From NCBI GenBank assembly GCA_011800805.1, contig MPNW01000897.1, forward strand, positions 49,709-68,808: a stretch of DNA of 19,100 nt. The letters are read 5' to 3'. This document shows, piece after piece, positions 1-9,907 of the stretch (position 1 is the first letter of the stretch; each line of letters begins with the position of its first letter). Position numbers and translations under genes: made by a program. Origin of the DNA: Hirudo medicinalis (lineage: Eukaryota > Annelida > Clitellata > Hirudinida > Hirudinidae). Under the pieces are notes generated by a model. The model was not told the origin of the DNA. It made no database searches and worked only from the letters and a program-made list of their open reading frames with translations.

Positions 1-170
1 GATGACGATGATGATATTAATTATGATAACCTCTTGCCTTGGCGATGATCGTTGGAATGTGCAATGAAAGTCTCAACATCATCGAGGAAGTATAGAGCTC
101 TTCGGACCATCTCAAGATGAAGAGCGGACGAGATTGAGGGGAGATTACAAATCCCGGGTGACACCAAAGA

Positions 171-178
171 TATAAATA
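171..178 (+). promoter_or_regulatory. Candidate TATA box of the bHLH gene
   Basis: TATAAATA lies 46 bases before the proposed start codon at 217, so transcription would begin near 200 and leave a very short leader. This is a motif match only. The position fits the first-exon model, but AT-rich DNA of this kind produces chance TATA motifs. Confidence 0.3.
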
Positions 179-216
179 GCAGATAATTCAGACGAGCATA
201 GAAAACAAAGTGAGCG

Positions 217-321
217 ATGTCAGGGCGAGCGGAAAACGATCGTCTTGGAGACGATTCGATGTCTTCGGGTCACCTAAAGGTCATGCAGGATGGACCAATC
301 ACAACGCTCCACGAACCGGAA
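217..321 (+). CDS. bhlhe22: Proposed first coding exon of the bHLH gene
   Basis: The ATG at 217 opens 35 codons of non-repetitive, protein-like sequence ([20 protein letters not shown] and onward to THEPE-like ...LHEPE) that ends exactly where the GAT repeat begins. A GT donor (GAA|GTGATG) at 322-323 would end it in phase 0, matching the strong polypyrimidine acceptor before 1358, also phase 0. A second in-frame ATG lies at 259. The donor is weak and no homologue of this N-terminus is known to me, so it remains a hypothesis; a transcript would settle it. Confidence 0.4.
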
Positions 322-3174
322 GTGATGATGATGTTCTTGACGATGATGATGATGATGATGATGATGATGATAATGATGGTGATGCTTGTGATTATGATGG
401 TGATGCTTGTGATTATGATTATTATTATTGTAATTATTATTATTATTATTGTTATTAATGTTGTTGTCCGTAATATTATTGTTATTATTATTATTATTGT
501 GATACTGTTGTGGTGGAGCCCAGGGTGGTGATGATAGTTGCCAATGAATGGGTGGATGGATTGATGACAAGTTGTACCAAATGGTTTTTCTGCAACCTCC
601 TGATTGATATCATTTGCTTCGAACTGACATATGACATTACCACATGATAACATTATCACATGATGACATTATCACATGATGACATGACGACATGATGACA
701 TGACGACATGACATTACCACATAATGACATTATCTCATGATGACATTACCACATGATGACATGACGACATGACATTACCACATGATGACATGACGACATG
801 ACATTACCACATGATGACATGGTGACATGACATTACCACATGATGACATGACATTACCATAACAGTTTTATAACAATTGTTCTTTTGCTACCAACGCGCG
901 TGTTAAATGCAAATGTTCGAAGCGATTATAAAGTATTTATAATAGACGACGACGATGATGATGATGACGATGACGATGACGACGACGATGATGATGATGA
1001 TGATGATGACGATGATGATGATGACGATGACGATGACGATGACGATGATGATGATGATGATGTTGATAGTGATGATAATGATGATGACGATCGCGGTCAT
1101 GAAAATGTTTCACAAGAACATAAATGTTAAATCACCTTCCGCCATCACCATTTGTACATTCTCCCCAGATACCGAACCCCTTGAGGATGCAAGTATCCGA
1201 CCTCACATCTCCATCACCTTCGTCCTCTTCATCTCATCACCTCCTGACTCACCCAAGCCGGACCACCCACCCTGATCATCATCATCATCATCATCGTCAT
1301 CATCACAGACTTCCGGTGAGGTCTTCGTCCCCGGTCGCATTCTTCTCCCTCTATCAGAAATCGAGAATCGATATCCGATTGGACGATGACGGCTACCAAG
1401 GCAGCGTGGCCAATGGCGGCAGCAGCCGCCCGGTTGCCAATGGTGACGATAAACGCAGCGTCACTAGCGACAATAAGGAGGCCGGCGAGACAAAGAATCT
1501 AGAAAACTCGAGAGGTCTGGGTGGCAGCTTGGTGGCCATGGTGACGTCGGAACAAAGAACGAATAGCAACGGCCTCAATGGCGACAGGTCGAAACCCTAT
1601 TTTCGTCCGGTCGGAACGGCTTTCATGACGTCACTATCCACTTCCAACGCACGGACGGATCGTTCCAGGTTGTCCATCGTCGTTATTGTCACATCACAGT
1701 CATCATCATCGTCATCGCCGTCGTCGTCGTCGTCGTAGTCATAGACGTCATCATTAATATCATCATCATCATCATCGTCATCGTCGTCGTCATCGTCATC
1801 ATCATTATCATCATCACCCTCCCCATCGTCGTTAACAGCAAGAACGAGAGCTTCAGCAGCAGCGACGAGAGCGTCGTTTCTATGGCAACTCTGAGGAACC
1901 AACGGAGTCAAGAGGGAGCACAGGACAAGGAAGCTCATTTAACTCGGCATCATCCTCTTCCACCGGTCTATCAAGGCGACAACGGCCGCACTTACCACCA
2001 CGGCGGCTACGCCGATGTCGGCGCTCCTGCGGTCCGTGAGATGGCCAAGAACCCGAGCTACTGCCAGAGGAATTCCTCGGACCTGTTCAAGGGCAGTGGA
2101 CCGAACGATGACCTCGACCATGTCAAGCAAGGTCAGAAAAGGTCGAGCGAATCGAGGGACGGTTCGTCGCTGGACGCGAGTAAGAAATCGACCAAGGAGA
2201 AAAAACATGTGAGTGTTATGATTGAATCAATCAGCCAATTCAATCAACCCAAAGTCCATCTATCAATTAATTCGTACATCCGCGTGCATCCTTCCTGTAT
2301 GTTTTGGCGCATCAATGCGATTCAATAGGCGATGGAAGTTTGAACGCCGCTCCATCAATCCATTCAATCAACCAATCAATCAAGCCCATAAATCCATTCA
2401 ATCAACCAATCAATCAAGCCATCAATCCATTCAATCAACCAATCAATCAAGCCCATCAATCCATTCAATCAACCAATCAATCAAGCCCATCAATCATTTA
2501 ATTCGTCAACCAATTAATCCATCAATCAATTGGTCCATCAATCGCTTCAGATACGCTTGAGCATCAATGCCCGGGAGAGACGAAGGATGCACGACTTGAA
2601 CGACGCCCTTGACGAGCTGAGGTCGGTCATACCCTATGCCCACAGTCCGTCCGTCAGAAAACTTTCCAAGATAGCCACACTTCTTCTCGCTAAGAACTAC
2701 ATTCTCATGCAGGCCAACGCCCTGGACGAGCTAAGGAGATTGGTGGGTTATCCGCCCCCAGCTGCCCTCACCCCCGCTTCCAACCCAAGTCCCATCCAGC
2801 CCCCAATCCACCATCACCACCATCCTTCCGCTCATCAGTTTTCCTCTTTTCCATCCAGGCAGATTGTCCCGAACAATGTTCACCACAATTTCTATCCATT
2901 CTTCGCTCACCATCCTCACCATCGCAGCCTATTCTCGGTCGCTCCGTCGGTTTTGGCCTCCGCCGACTGCAATGGCGACAACGTAGCTTCCGTGGCCGCG
3001 GTCGTCGGAAGCGTCGATCAATCGCCGAAATTGAGGCGATCCTCTCCGAACGGTACGAGCCGCAAGAGAAGTTACGACGACGGAAACGCCGTGACTTCAG
3101 ACGCCACGAACGCTCTCACGGATGACGACAGCGACGTGGAGAACGCCTCTGACGCCAAATACGACTCAAACTGA
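217..3174 (+). CDS. bhlhe22: bHLH transcription factor, BHLHE22/BHLHE23 (Beta3) family, four-exon model
   Basis: Nuclear DNA-binding protein expected to bind E-boxes; in animals this family acts mainly in neuronal and sensory differentiation. Model: exons 217-321, 1358-1668, 1839-2208 and 2551-3174, about 469 aa. The last exon opens with the basic region ([19 protein letters not shown]), then the loop [17 protein letters not shown] and helix 2 ([19 protein letters not shown]). The Q-A-N-A-L-D-E-L segment and N-A-R-E-R-R-R basic region favour BHLHE22/23 over OLIG. Behind it lie a Pro/His-rich stretch and an acidic C-terminus ending at TGA 3172-3174. The join 2208/2551 is phase 0, uses a perfect GTGAGT donor and places a K/E/S-rich segment before the basic region, as in vertebrate homologues. 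The two 5' exons are inferred from open frame, acceptors and compatible phases only. BHLHE22 versus BHLHE23 cannot be decided. Confidence 0.8.
322..520 (+). repeat. GAT/ATT compound microsatellite in intron 1
   Basis: Runs of GAT from about 340 pass into a 15-18 bp imperfect unit (TGATGGTGATGCTTGTGATTA) and then TTA/ATT runs. All frames look open only because the three-base unit lacks stops. No coding meaning. Confidence 0.85.
625..858 (+). repeat. 29-bp minisatellite in intron 1
   Basis: Tandem copies of an approximately 29-bp unit built from smaller ACATGATG/ACATGACG/ACATTACC blocks, with shorter partial copies at the left end. It appears to have grown from a simpler CATGATGA-type repeat. 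Confidence 0.8.
943..1076 (+). repeat. GAC/GAT trinucleotide tract in intron 1
   Basis: About 130 bases of almost pure GAY triplets, poly-Asp if read in the plus frame. There is no flanking coding context, so I treat it as a microsatellite. The following bases up to 1357 hold a short ATC run at about 1274-1300 and a pyrimidine-rich stretch leading to the acceptor at 1357. Confidence 0.9.
1358..1668 (+). CDS. bhlhe22: Proposed second coding exon of the bHLH gene
   Basis: The acceptor TTCTTCTCCCTCTATCAG ends at 1357. The following 311 bases stay open and code for a varied hydrophilic sequence with Asn/Gly/Ser-rich repeats ([15 protein letters not shown]). A weak donor CAG|GTTGTC at 1669 leaves two bases of a codon, which the first base after the acceptor at 1838 completes as Ser, giving a continuous Ser-rich run ([16 protein letters not shown]). 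An ATG in good context (GCCATGG) at 1538 is an alternative start if the upstream exon is not used. The phase match is what I see; the exon itself is inferred. Confidence 0.5.
1694..1818 (+). repeat. ATC/GTC microsatellite filling intron 2
   Basis: Nearly all of the proposed 170-base intron (1669-1838) is ATC/GTC triplets. Read on the minus strand it gives a poly-Asp ORF, which is an artefact. The tract merges into the pyrimidine-rich acceptor CACCCTCCCCATCGTCGTTAACAG. Confidence 0.8.
2352..2500 (+). repeat. 34-bp CAAT-rich minisatellite in intron 3
   Basis: About four copies of a 33-34 bp unit made of CAATC/CAACC blocks and ending AAGCCCATC, inside the 342-base intron between the two best supported bHLH exons. 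Degenerate CAATCAAT blocks continue to the acceptor at 2550. Confidence 0.85.
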
Positions 3175-3589
3175 CCAAAGTGGCCAATTATCGCTTCAAA
3201 AAACTCAACTGCCTACTTCTACAGTCAGCCTCTTTAACAATAATCAATGGTATAACTACTATCGTAACAGTTGGTAAGGTGACATCGACCTGCATCACTG
3301 GTCTTCAAATCCTTTTCTGACCTCATTCATGCTTTTATGGATTCCTAACATTCGCCAAGACTTTCACATTTTGAATTCTTTTGTTGTTTTTTTTTTATAT
3401 TATAAAATGTATTTTATTTAATTTCTTTTTATTTTGTGGAATTGAAACTTTTTTCCGTTAAGCGAAACTTAATTCTTAATAATCTTGACCTTTATAATCT
3501 TCATAATTCTTAATTAGTTAAATATTTATTAATTTATCATTTAATCTTTGTTCTAATTTAAACCAAAAATGTAAACTGCAGTTTGTTAA

Positions 3590-3595
3590 AATAAA
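3590..3595 (+). terminator. Candidate poly(A) signal of the bHLH gene
   Basis: AATAAA lies 416 bases after the stop codon in an AT-rich 3' UTR that starts at 3175. It is the first canonical hexamer after the stop that I found. The cleavage site is not determined. Confidence 0.45.
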
Positions 3596-3599
3596 ATCC

Positions 3600-4680
3600 T
3601 TTTAATGATAAGCGTTTTAAATTTTCAAGTTGATTAAAATTTGTCCAAAACATCGTCAGCCGTTAATTATTAATAGTTTTTGTTCGCTAGGGGATGAAAC
3701 AAATTCACGTCAGCTTAACATCTTCAAAAATTTATTTATTATTATTTATTTTAAATTTTAAAACGATTAATATTAATTTTATTTTAAGGCTGCTTATTTT
3801 ATTACCATTAGATGTATCACTTTCTGCCATTTTAAAAAGGCAGACGACAATGGCGTAAACACTTTCGGAAAGTCATCGCCAAGATAACATCAGACGCCTA
3901 TGAACGTAAACTAGTTTCAACTTGTTACAAAATTACGTAATCTTTCAAAGATTTAGTGGAGTTAAGCAGTTCGACATTAAAATATGATTCGCATTTTCAT
4001 CTCTTTTTTTAATATTTAAAGGTTTATCTTAAAGAGATTTGGACGGGAAAAATCATTTAGCCATTTCACATTTCGTGTTGAACGGTGTTCAATACGAAAA
4101 TTTTTAGAGAATATTTTTGTGGCTGACTTTTGATTAGCCGTAAATTTTAAACTTCTGTACGTAGATTCATTTATAAAGTGTTAAACATTAGCTAATGTTC
4201 ACTTGGTGGCTATTTGCGGATGTAAACAGCTAATTAACGTCGGTAGAGATTGAGGTCGATGTAGAAACTCTGCATTTCCAACAAAGAAATCAATATTGAG
4301 TTTGTAATTTCATCGACAAAGAGCTTGCTCGATTATTAGAAAATATAATAGTTTGATGAAGAATGGAGGTGAAAGCTAGCAGAAAATGCTAGCCGATATG
4401 AGCTACAGCTGGTTGTACGGCTGGTTAACTTGGCTTGTAGTTATTGTTCATGCATCACATTAATGTGATCACTGCATGTGTTTTTGTATGTTTATCGTCA
4501 GAGCACGTGTTGTACTTGTGCAAATGGCTTGGACGTCGATATTGAAACGGAGGCCATAAAATCACATTTCAATTTCCGATTACTTTCTTTGTGACATTGA
4601 TTTTCTGCAACAAATTAAACATTCAAGTGGAATTGCAAATTTGAGACTTCCTACAATCCATTATAATTTTTTTAATTCCA
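3600..4680. other. AT-rich spacer, no gene seen
   Basis: No ORF with protein-like composition on either strand. Small symmetric motifs only: paired GCTAGC palindromes (4375-4380 and 4388-4393), an E-box CAGCTG (4406-4411) and a 16-bp perfect palindrome (4454-4469). Confidence 0.6.
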
Positions 4681-6660
4681 AAGAAACTAGTAGGAAAGTG
4701 GCTGATTGCCGGTGATCATCATCATCACCACGAGAAACTACTATTACCATCACCTTCCTACTTAGCATAATCAATAACAGCAAGTGTCTTGATAGCCAAT
4801 CAAGTGGTCGGACAAAGGTCGGGCTGATCCGTGCGACCTTGACAAACGAGGGACCACCACGAATATTAATGAGATGGTGAATGTCGATGACCTTATCAAA
4901 TACAATGTTCGCATGTTAATTGGTAATTTCAAACTTCTGTGAATGGCCGTCACCCTCAGAATCATTACCACAACCATTGATGTTTGTATGTATAACTCGT
5001 CACGCTTCACTCGTTATGACTGCGAAACAGACAAAAGTAGTTTACTTCCGTTCACAAACTTCCAATGTTTATTTCAAGATTCCTTTCTGTGAGGATCTTT
5101 GGTTGAAAAATTGGCTCGGATTTGAATTTCTTTGTCTAAAGGGCTTCTTCTCGAATCAAAGAAGAACCAGACCTAGCACTCGAACGCACACAACCAGACA
5201 AACAAATACTGGGGCGGGCAGGCACTCACAGAAGCAAAGAAACACCGAGACTGACAGAGAGTTATCGAAACATTAGAAGTGAATAAAGATTATTTGAACA
5301 AAGAAAGAAATACTCAGTCGGACAAAGGGACATCGAACAGGACTGAGAATTACTTGGACAAACATTTAGTTAGGAAAACAGACGAAGACACTCACAGGGA
5401 TCGAAAAATAAAAATGAATGAATGTTAATTGGAGAAAAAGAAATGGGGCAAATAAACAAATATTTGTCAGCCGAAGGCACGTTTGGGCATACAAAGACAA
5501 ATATAGAAACAAATATTTTGAACAAATAGTTCGAGTTGAAAGCACCTTGTGTTGTGTTTGGCAAACACAAGTTGTTGTTGTTGTTGTTATTGTTGTTGCC
5601 AATTTTTCAACCAAAGATCTTGTTGTTGTTGTTTTCTGCCCCACTGAAGTTCGACTTTCATTTAAATGTCTTTCATCATTTTGCTGGGCGTTGACATCCT
5701 GTAACGAGGAATTTATAAGATTCAAATATTTATCAAACGAATAAATAAATTTAAAATTATATTTAAGTGAGAACAGAAATTTGGAAACACAAAATGAAAA
5801 CAATCAAACAAAGGTTTTTATGGTCACGAGTGCTCAAACAATGCCAATTAGAACCTCATCCACAAACAAACAGTCAGACACATACATCTACATACAAGCA
5901 AACACAGCAACTCAAACATACAACAACTCAAGCAAACACACCGACTAAAACATACAACAACTCAAGCAAACACACCACGACCACCCTTACTGCCACAATT
6001 TACGGAAAATCCCACATCTGTCGTGAACTTCTTTGTAATATCAAGCGCTTTTCTGAAATATTTGAGGTATAAGCTTGAAGTTGATATGCAAAGCTTATTG
6101 TATCTGTCGTCCATTGATTTGTGATACAATGGAGCTCGCTGCTACCTGTTTTTGCCGAACGAAACAGGATCAATGTTTGGTATTTCAGCCTTTTCAGCTA
6201 ATAAACGAGCACTCGAATGAAAGAAGCTAGTTTTCAGGTGATTTTAATAGTTGCTAATAATACCATTATACATTATTATCAATCAGAGTTCTCTAATCGC
6301 CCACCAGGTGTCGTGATTCTCTCCTTCGTTTGGCTAGGATATCCTCAGGTACACTGCATTAAGATTTGAGTTCTGACTTCAAACGAAAAGTTTAAAATGC
6401 GTTTTGTGGCCAAATACAAGTTGACATGTGAGTGGCTTTTCTAAGCCACTCGAGATGACAAAATGGCTGACGTCAGCAGCGAAGTTCAAAGTGGAGAGGC
6501 CAGATTAGGAAGAATATTCGATTGATGAAATTTATTAGCCATTGAAACAAGAAGGTCGCTCGCAGTTTGTCGCCGCGTGTCGCTTGTAGTCGCCGAGGTG
6601 TCGCTTGTAGTCGCCGAGGTGATGGAAATAATGGAAATGTTAAAACTGATCATTAATAAT
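4681..6660. other. Spacer with A/C-rich low-complexity DNA, no gene seen
   Basis: The ORFs here are short, skewed in composition (Thr/Gln/Asn or Phe/Cys rich) and lack plausible splice architecture. The stretch 5160-5540 is rich in CAAA/GACA. GTT runs occur at about 5570-5597 and 5620-5632. A 29-base block is repeated at offset 34 (5914-5942 and 5948-5976). A 21-base unit containing GTCGCTTGTAGTCGCC is duplicated near 6578-6620. Confidence 0.6.
6430..6451. other. Perfect 9-bp stem hairpin
   Basis: GAGTGGCTT, a four-base TTCT loop, then AAGCCACTC. It is isolated in intergenic DNA. The loop and stem do not fit the histone 3' stem-loop or an iron-responsive element. Confidence 0.7.
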
Positions 6661-6664
6661 CAAG

Positions 6665-6673
<9 letters not shown>

Positions 6674-6709
<36 letters not shown>
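6674..6709 (+). repeat. AAT microsatellite
   Basis: Twelve or so uninterrupted AAT/TAA triplets. Confidence 0.95.
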
Positions 6710-6835
6710 TCGAATGATTCATCATTGTTATCATGTTATAAGGCCTTTGAACGATCTTGGTAGTAATACGGAAGATTCATCATCATCAGCATCATCGTCA
6801 TCGTCACCGTCATCATCTTAGCCATTACATTCTTT

Positions 6836-6884
6836 ATTATTATTATTATTGTTAATATTATTATTATTATTATTATTACTATTA

Positions 6885-6925
<41 letters not shown>

Positions 6926-7013
6926 GTTAATATTATTATTATTATTATTACTATTATTGTTATTANTCTCATGCTTATGGCGCTTTACAAATGATGATAT
7001 TATTATTATTATT

Positions 7014-7106
<93 letters not shown>

Positions 7107-7108
7107 GA
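6836..7108 (+). repeat. Compound ATT/GTT/ATT microsatellite with an embedded SINE-tail-like fragment
   Basis: ATT triplets run to an ambiguous base N at 6966. A 30-base unique block (about 6967-6996) containing ATGGCGCTTTACAAATGATG follows, then ATT, about 15 GTT triplets and ATT again. The unique block matches the 3' ends of elements near 17731-17756 and 18863-18898. The N marks an unresolved position in the assembly. Confidence 0.85.
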
Positions 7109-7329
7109 CTATTTATAAAATCGTAATATAATAAATAAATTATTTATGATATTACTTGATAATGTAATTGATTATATTATTTATTATAGCCGCATATTTA
7201 GTCGTTTGTTGTAGGGACACATCGTAATAGAAAGGAATATTTCTTAGGAAAATTACGAACTTGTATTAATTCAGGAGAGTGGAAAATTTCTTGTCGTCAT
7301 TCTCGCTCTTCAGTTTTACCTTGACTGCA

Positions 7330-7364
7330 TAATAATAATAATGATAATAATAATAATGATGATG

Positions 7365-7399
<35 letters not shown>

Positions 7400-7421
7400 C
7401 ATCATCATCGTCGTCGTCGTC

Positions 7422-7455
<34 letters not shown>

Positions 7456-7470
7456 CCATCATCACCACCA
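7330..7470 (+). repeat. AAT then ATC/GTC microsatellite
   Basis: AAT triplets interrupted by GAT pass directly into ATC and GTC triplets at about 7400. The rest of 7110-8186 is AT-rich spacer with no gene seen; a shorter ATT run lies at about 7950-7985. Confidence 0.9.
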
Positions 7471-7946
7471 AGGCCAACGTCATCACATGATGATCATGCC
7501 TAAACAAGCTCCACTGACTCATCCTCCAGCCCCATGATCACGTGCAGCCCTCACTTTTATCTCCATCTCTCCTCCTCTTTATTACCTCTCAGAGCTTGGT
7601 TTTCATTCACGATTTCCTCGTCTGTCTTGCTTGTTGAGTTATTTTTGGACTTCTTGGAAATTCCCATTCTACAGTCTTTAGAGGAATTCTTTCGCTGACG
7701 GCAAAATAGATAATAATATTATAATTCATAATTATTCTGACTTGTTATTATTATTATTATAACTACAATGATTGAAGCTAAACGCATCATTATCATCACC
7801 AGCAGCATCGTAATCATAATCATATCAAGCAATTTGGTAGTTGTCAAAGCTTCTCATTAATTTGACGGTTTCCTATTTAAAGCAGCCATCACCTCGATAG
7901 CAAAGGTTGTCGTGACAACGCTAGACTCATGTCGGTGATGACGACG

Positions 7947-7984
<38 letters not shown>

Positions 7985-8186
7985 CGTTATGCGAAAATAA
8001 AAATAACGATGTGTACTAATGATGTAATTAATTGTCACCATGACAACGACCAGGACTGAACGATCATCGTAAATAAATTGATCGTTGGCAGAAGCGAATA
8101 AATTTCTATTAAATAATATTAATAATATACTAATAATTTAATAATAAATTAAAAATGGATATAAATTGTATAGGCATAAAAACGAT

Positions 8187-8314
8187 CAGCGCCGGATTAG
8201 CCCAGGTGGGGAGATCCACAAGCCTCTGCCCCCCGCTAAAAAAAAATGTTTCTTTGGTCGCTATGGATGCCCCTGTGCAGTGACACATCCCGACCATGCC
8301 TAAATCCGGCACTG
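8187..8314. mobile_element. hAT-like MITE, 128 bp
   Basis: The left end CAGCGCCGGATTAGCCC and the reverse complement of the right end, CAGTGCCGGATTTAGGC, form terminal inverted repeats with two mismatches in the first 16-17 bases. CAGNGCCGGA-type ends are typical of hAT-superfamily terminal repeats. The interior is GC-rich compared with the surrounding AT-rich spacer and codes for nothing. The flanking octamers AAAACGAT and GTAACAAT agree at five of eight positions, as a decayed 8-bp target duplication would. It must have moved with a transposase supplied elsewhere. The boundaries are read from the sequence; the superfamily is inferred from the ends. Confidence 0.75.
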
Positions 8315-8399
8315 GTAACAATACTGGCAATGTTAACAATAAAAATATCTTAATGTCGTTGTAACAAGATTATAATATTATAATAAGAATAAAATAGCG

Positions 8400-8506
8400 A
8401 TTAATAAATAATAATTATTATGATGTTATTATCACATATAAAATATTAATATAAATATATATATAATAATTAATATATAATATTAATATAAATATATATA
8501 TATATT
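8400..8506. repeat. AT-rich tract with TATA and AATAT repeats
   Basis: Alternating TA runs and two copies of an ATATTAATATAAATATATAT block. Low complexity, with no regulatory role inferred. Confidence 0.7.
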
Positions 8507-8507
8507 A

Positions 8508-8557
8508 TAATTCCAAATTTCTTCAAGTAGTTAGTCTATTTTAATTATCTAGTCTTA
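8508..8557 (+). repeat. Dispersed direct repeat, left copy
   Basis: Fifty bases beginning TAATTCCAAATTTCTTC match 9220-9269 with five substitutions. The 662 bases between the copies show no ORF and no element I recognise. Confidence 0.8.
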
Positions 8558-9219
8558 TAACTACAATATTATTCAACTATTAACGACGTCGACGTTAGCG
8601 TCCACACGGACATGACATTCGTCACAAACGTGCCTTGAAACTCGTTCAAAAGGCTCGCAATCACGTTGTAGTCACACCAGGTACACAGCCTGTCGACCGC
8701 TGTTTTTGAGGCTGAACACGAGGCACATGATTAAAACCATAAAATTACAGAACGATACTCAGAGAGACAAGCAGAACCACTGAAAAATAGAACGAGGACC
8801 GACCATCCTGATAATTCCTCTCTATTTGGTCCTATCTCTCTAGCCCTTCGTGTTGTCCACGTGAACTTTAGATCGCATGTTATCACAGTTACAGGCTTTC
8901 TCTATTTAAGCAAGCCTTCGAAAGACTTTTCCTAGAGAAGTTTTTTGGGCGTTTTTTGTGTCGGTTGGTCGAAGCTGGCTCGTCCAGATGCTCAGCATAT
9001 CTTAAGAGTCTAATATTCTTAATCAATCAATTCCTAATAGTCTATTGAAGTCTCTCCGAAGGAAGACAAGAATTTCAAGCTCCTGATAGAAAATAGTGAG
9101 TTGAATCTTTCACTAATGATTTGATAGTTGGTGGTTACTGTACTGATATTAATTAATTACTGTACAAATGCTTATAATATTTAATTGAAAAGAAGTCAGA
9201 CTAATTTAGCTAATGATGG

Positions 9220-9269
9220 TAATTCCAAGTTTCTTCGAGTAGTTTGTCTATTTTAATTATTTAGTCTCA
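9220..9269 (+). repeat. Dispersed direct repeat, right copy
   Basis: Second copy, about 90% identical to 8508-8557 at an offset of 712. The region from here to 9680 is the upstream flank of glutamine synthetase copy A and shows no gene. Confidence 0.8.
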
Positions 9270-9682
9270 TTAATTAATGATAATACTAAATATTTCTTTT
9301 ACATCTGAGACGAAAAATAGGTTAAAGTTAGGCGGATGTTAAAATCGGCTCGCATTCTTTCGTGCGAAACTAAAAGTAAACAAGCCGTCCGCCACAATGA
9401 AATGTTTCATCATCCAGATGTGATTAGCCTTAAAAGCCGCGTTGGCGGAGCTTATTAACATGGAAACAAAGCCATCTATCAATAACGTTGTGCGATTGTG
9501 TGAATTTGTTTGTCTTGTTTTGGTGACTGCTTTGTGCTACGAATTTGAGCCTGGTTAATTATTCGAGTAACTAATCAAAGCACAAAGAAAAACTCGACCA
9601 TTGGTTACGAACGTTCGTCCGGCCTTTGTCAACGCAAATCACGAAGCGTCCATTGTTACTCGAAGCCGCTCACTGATGGCTT

Positions 9683-9690
9683 TATAATAA
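9683..9690 (+). promoter_or_regulatory. Candidate TATA box of glutamine synthetase copy A
   Basis: TATAATAA sits about 66 bases before a likely donor (GGAT|GTGAGC, GT at 9749-9750). The acceptor TTTGTTTTCAG ends at 9865, 42 bases before the start codon at 9908. This gives a short non-coding first exon from roughly 9710 to 9748. Copy B has the same arrangement, which strengthens the call. Confidence 0.5.
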
Positions 9691-9907
9691 GGCCGCAGGT
9701 CATTGCATTTAATTGTGCTCTGAGCGACTTGTCAAGTTGTCTTTGGATGTGAGCATTTCTTCGGTTTCGTTTCTGCAAATTATTGCTGGAGGTAGAGTCC
9801 GTAATTGGGGTTGTTTTGATAAATATTATTTAATGTGCTTAACAAGGTTACCTATTTGTTTTCAGATTTCTTCCGAATTTTGTGAAGTTTGATTCAACAA
9901 ATAAGAA

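Noticed and set aside
210..659. ORFs rich in Asp, Met, Ile, His or Asn on both strands
   Set aside because: They are translations of trinucleotide repeats, which are open in several frames at once. Only the non-repetitive 217-321 part has protein-like composition.
625..858. CRISPR-like array
   Set aside because: The units are contiguous, without unique spacers, in a eukaryotic intron; it is a minisatellite.
1597..1938. Minus-strand acidic ORF of 113 codons
   Set aside because: The acidic core is the ATC/GTC repeat read backwards, and the flanks overlap the better supported plus-strand bHLH exons.
4771..5803. Several ORFs of 66-145 codons on both strands
   Set aside because: They have skewed composition, no recognisable domain and no consistent splice signals, in low-complexity A/C-rich DNA.
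6430..6451. Histone 3' stem-loop or iron-responsive element
   Set aside because: The histone consensus has a different 6-bp stem and a TTTC-type loop, and no histone gene is nearby. An iron-responsive element needs a CAGTGN loop and a bulged C.
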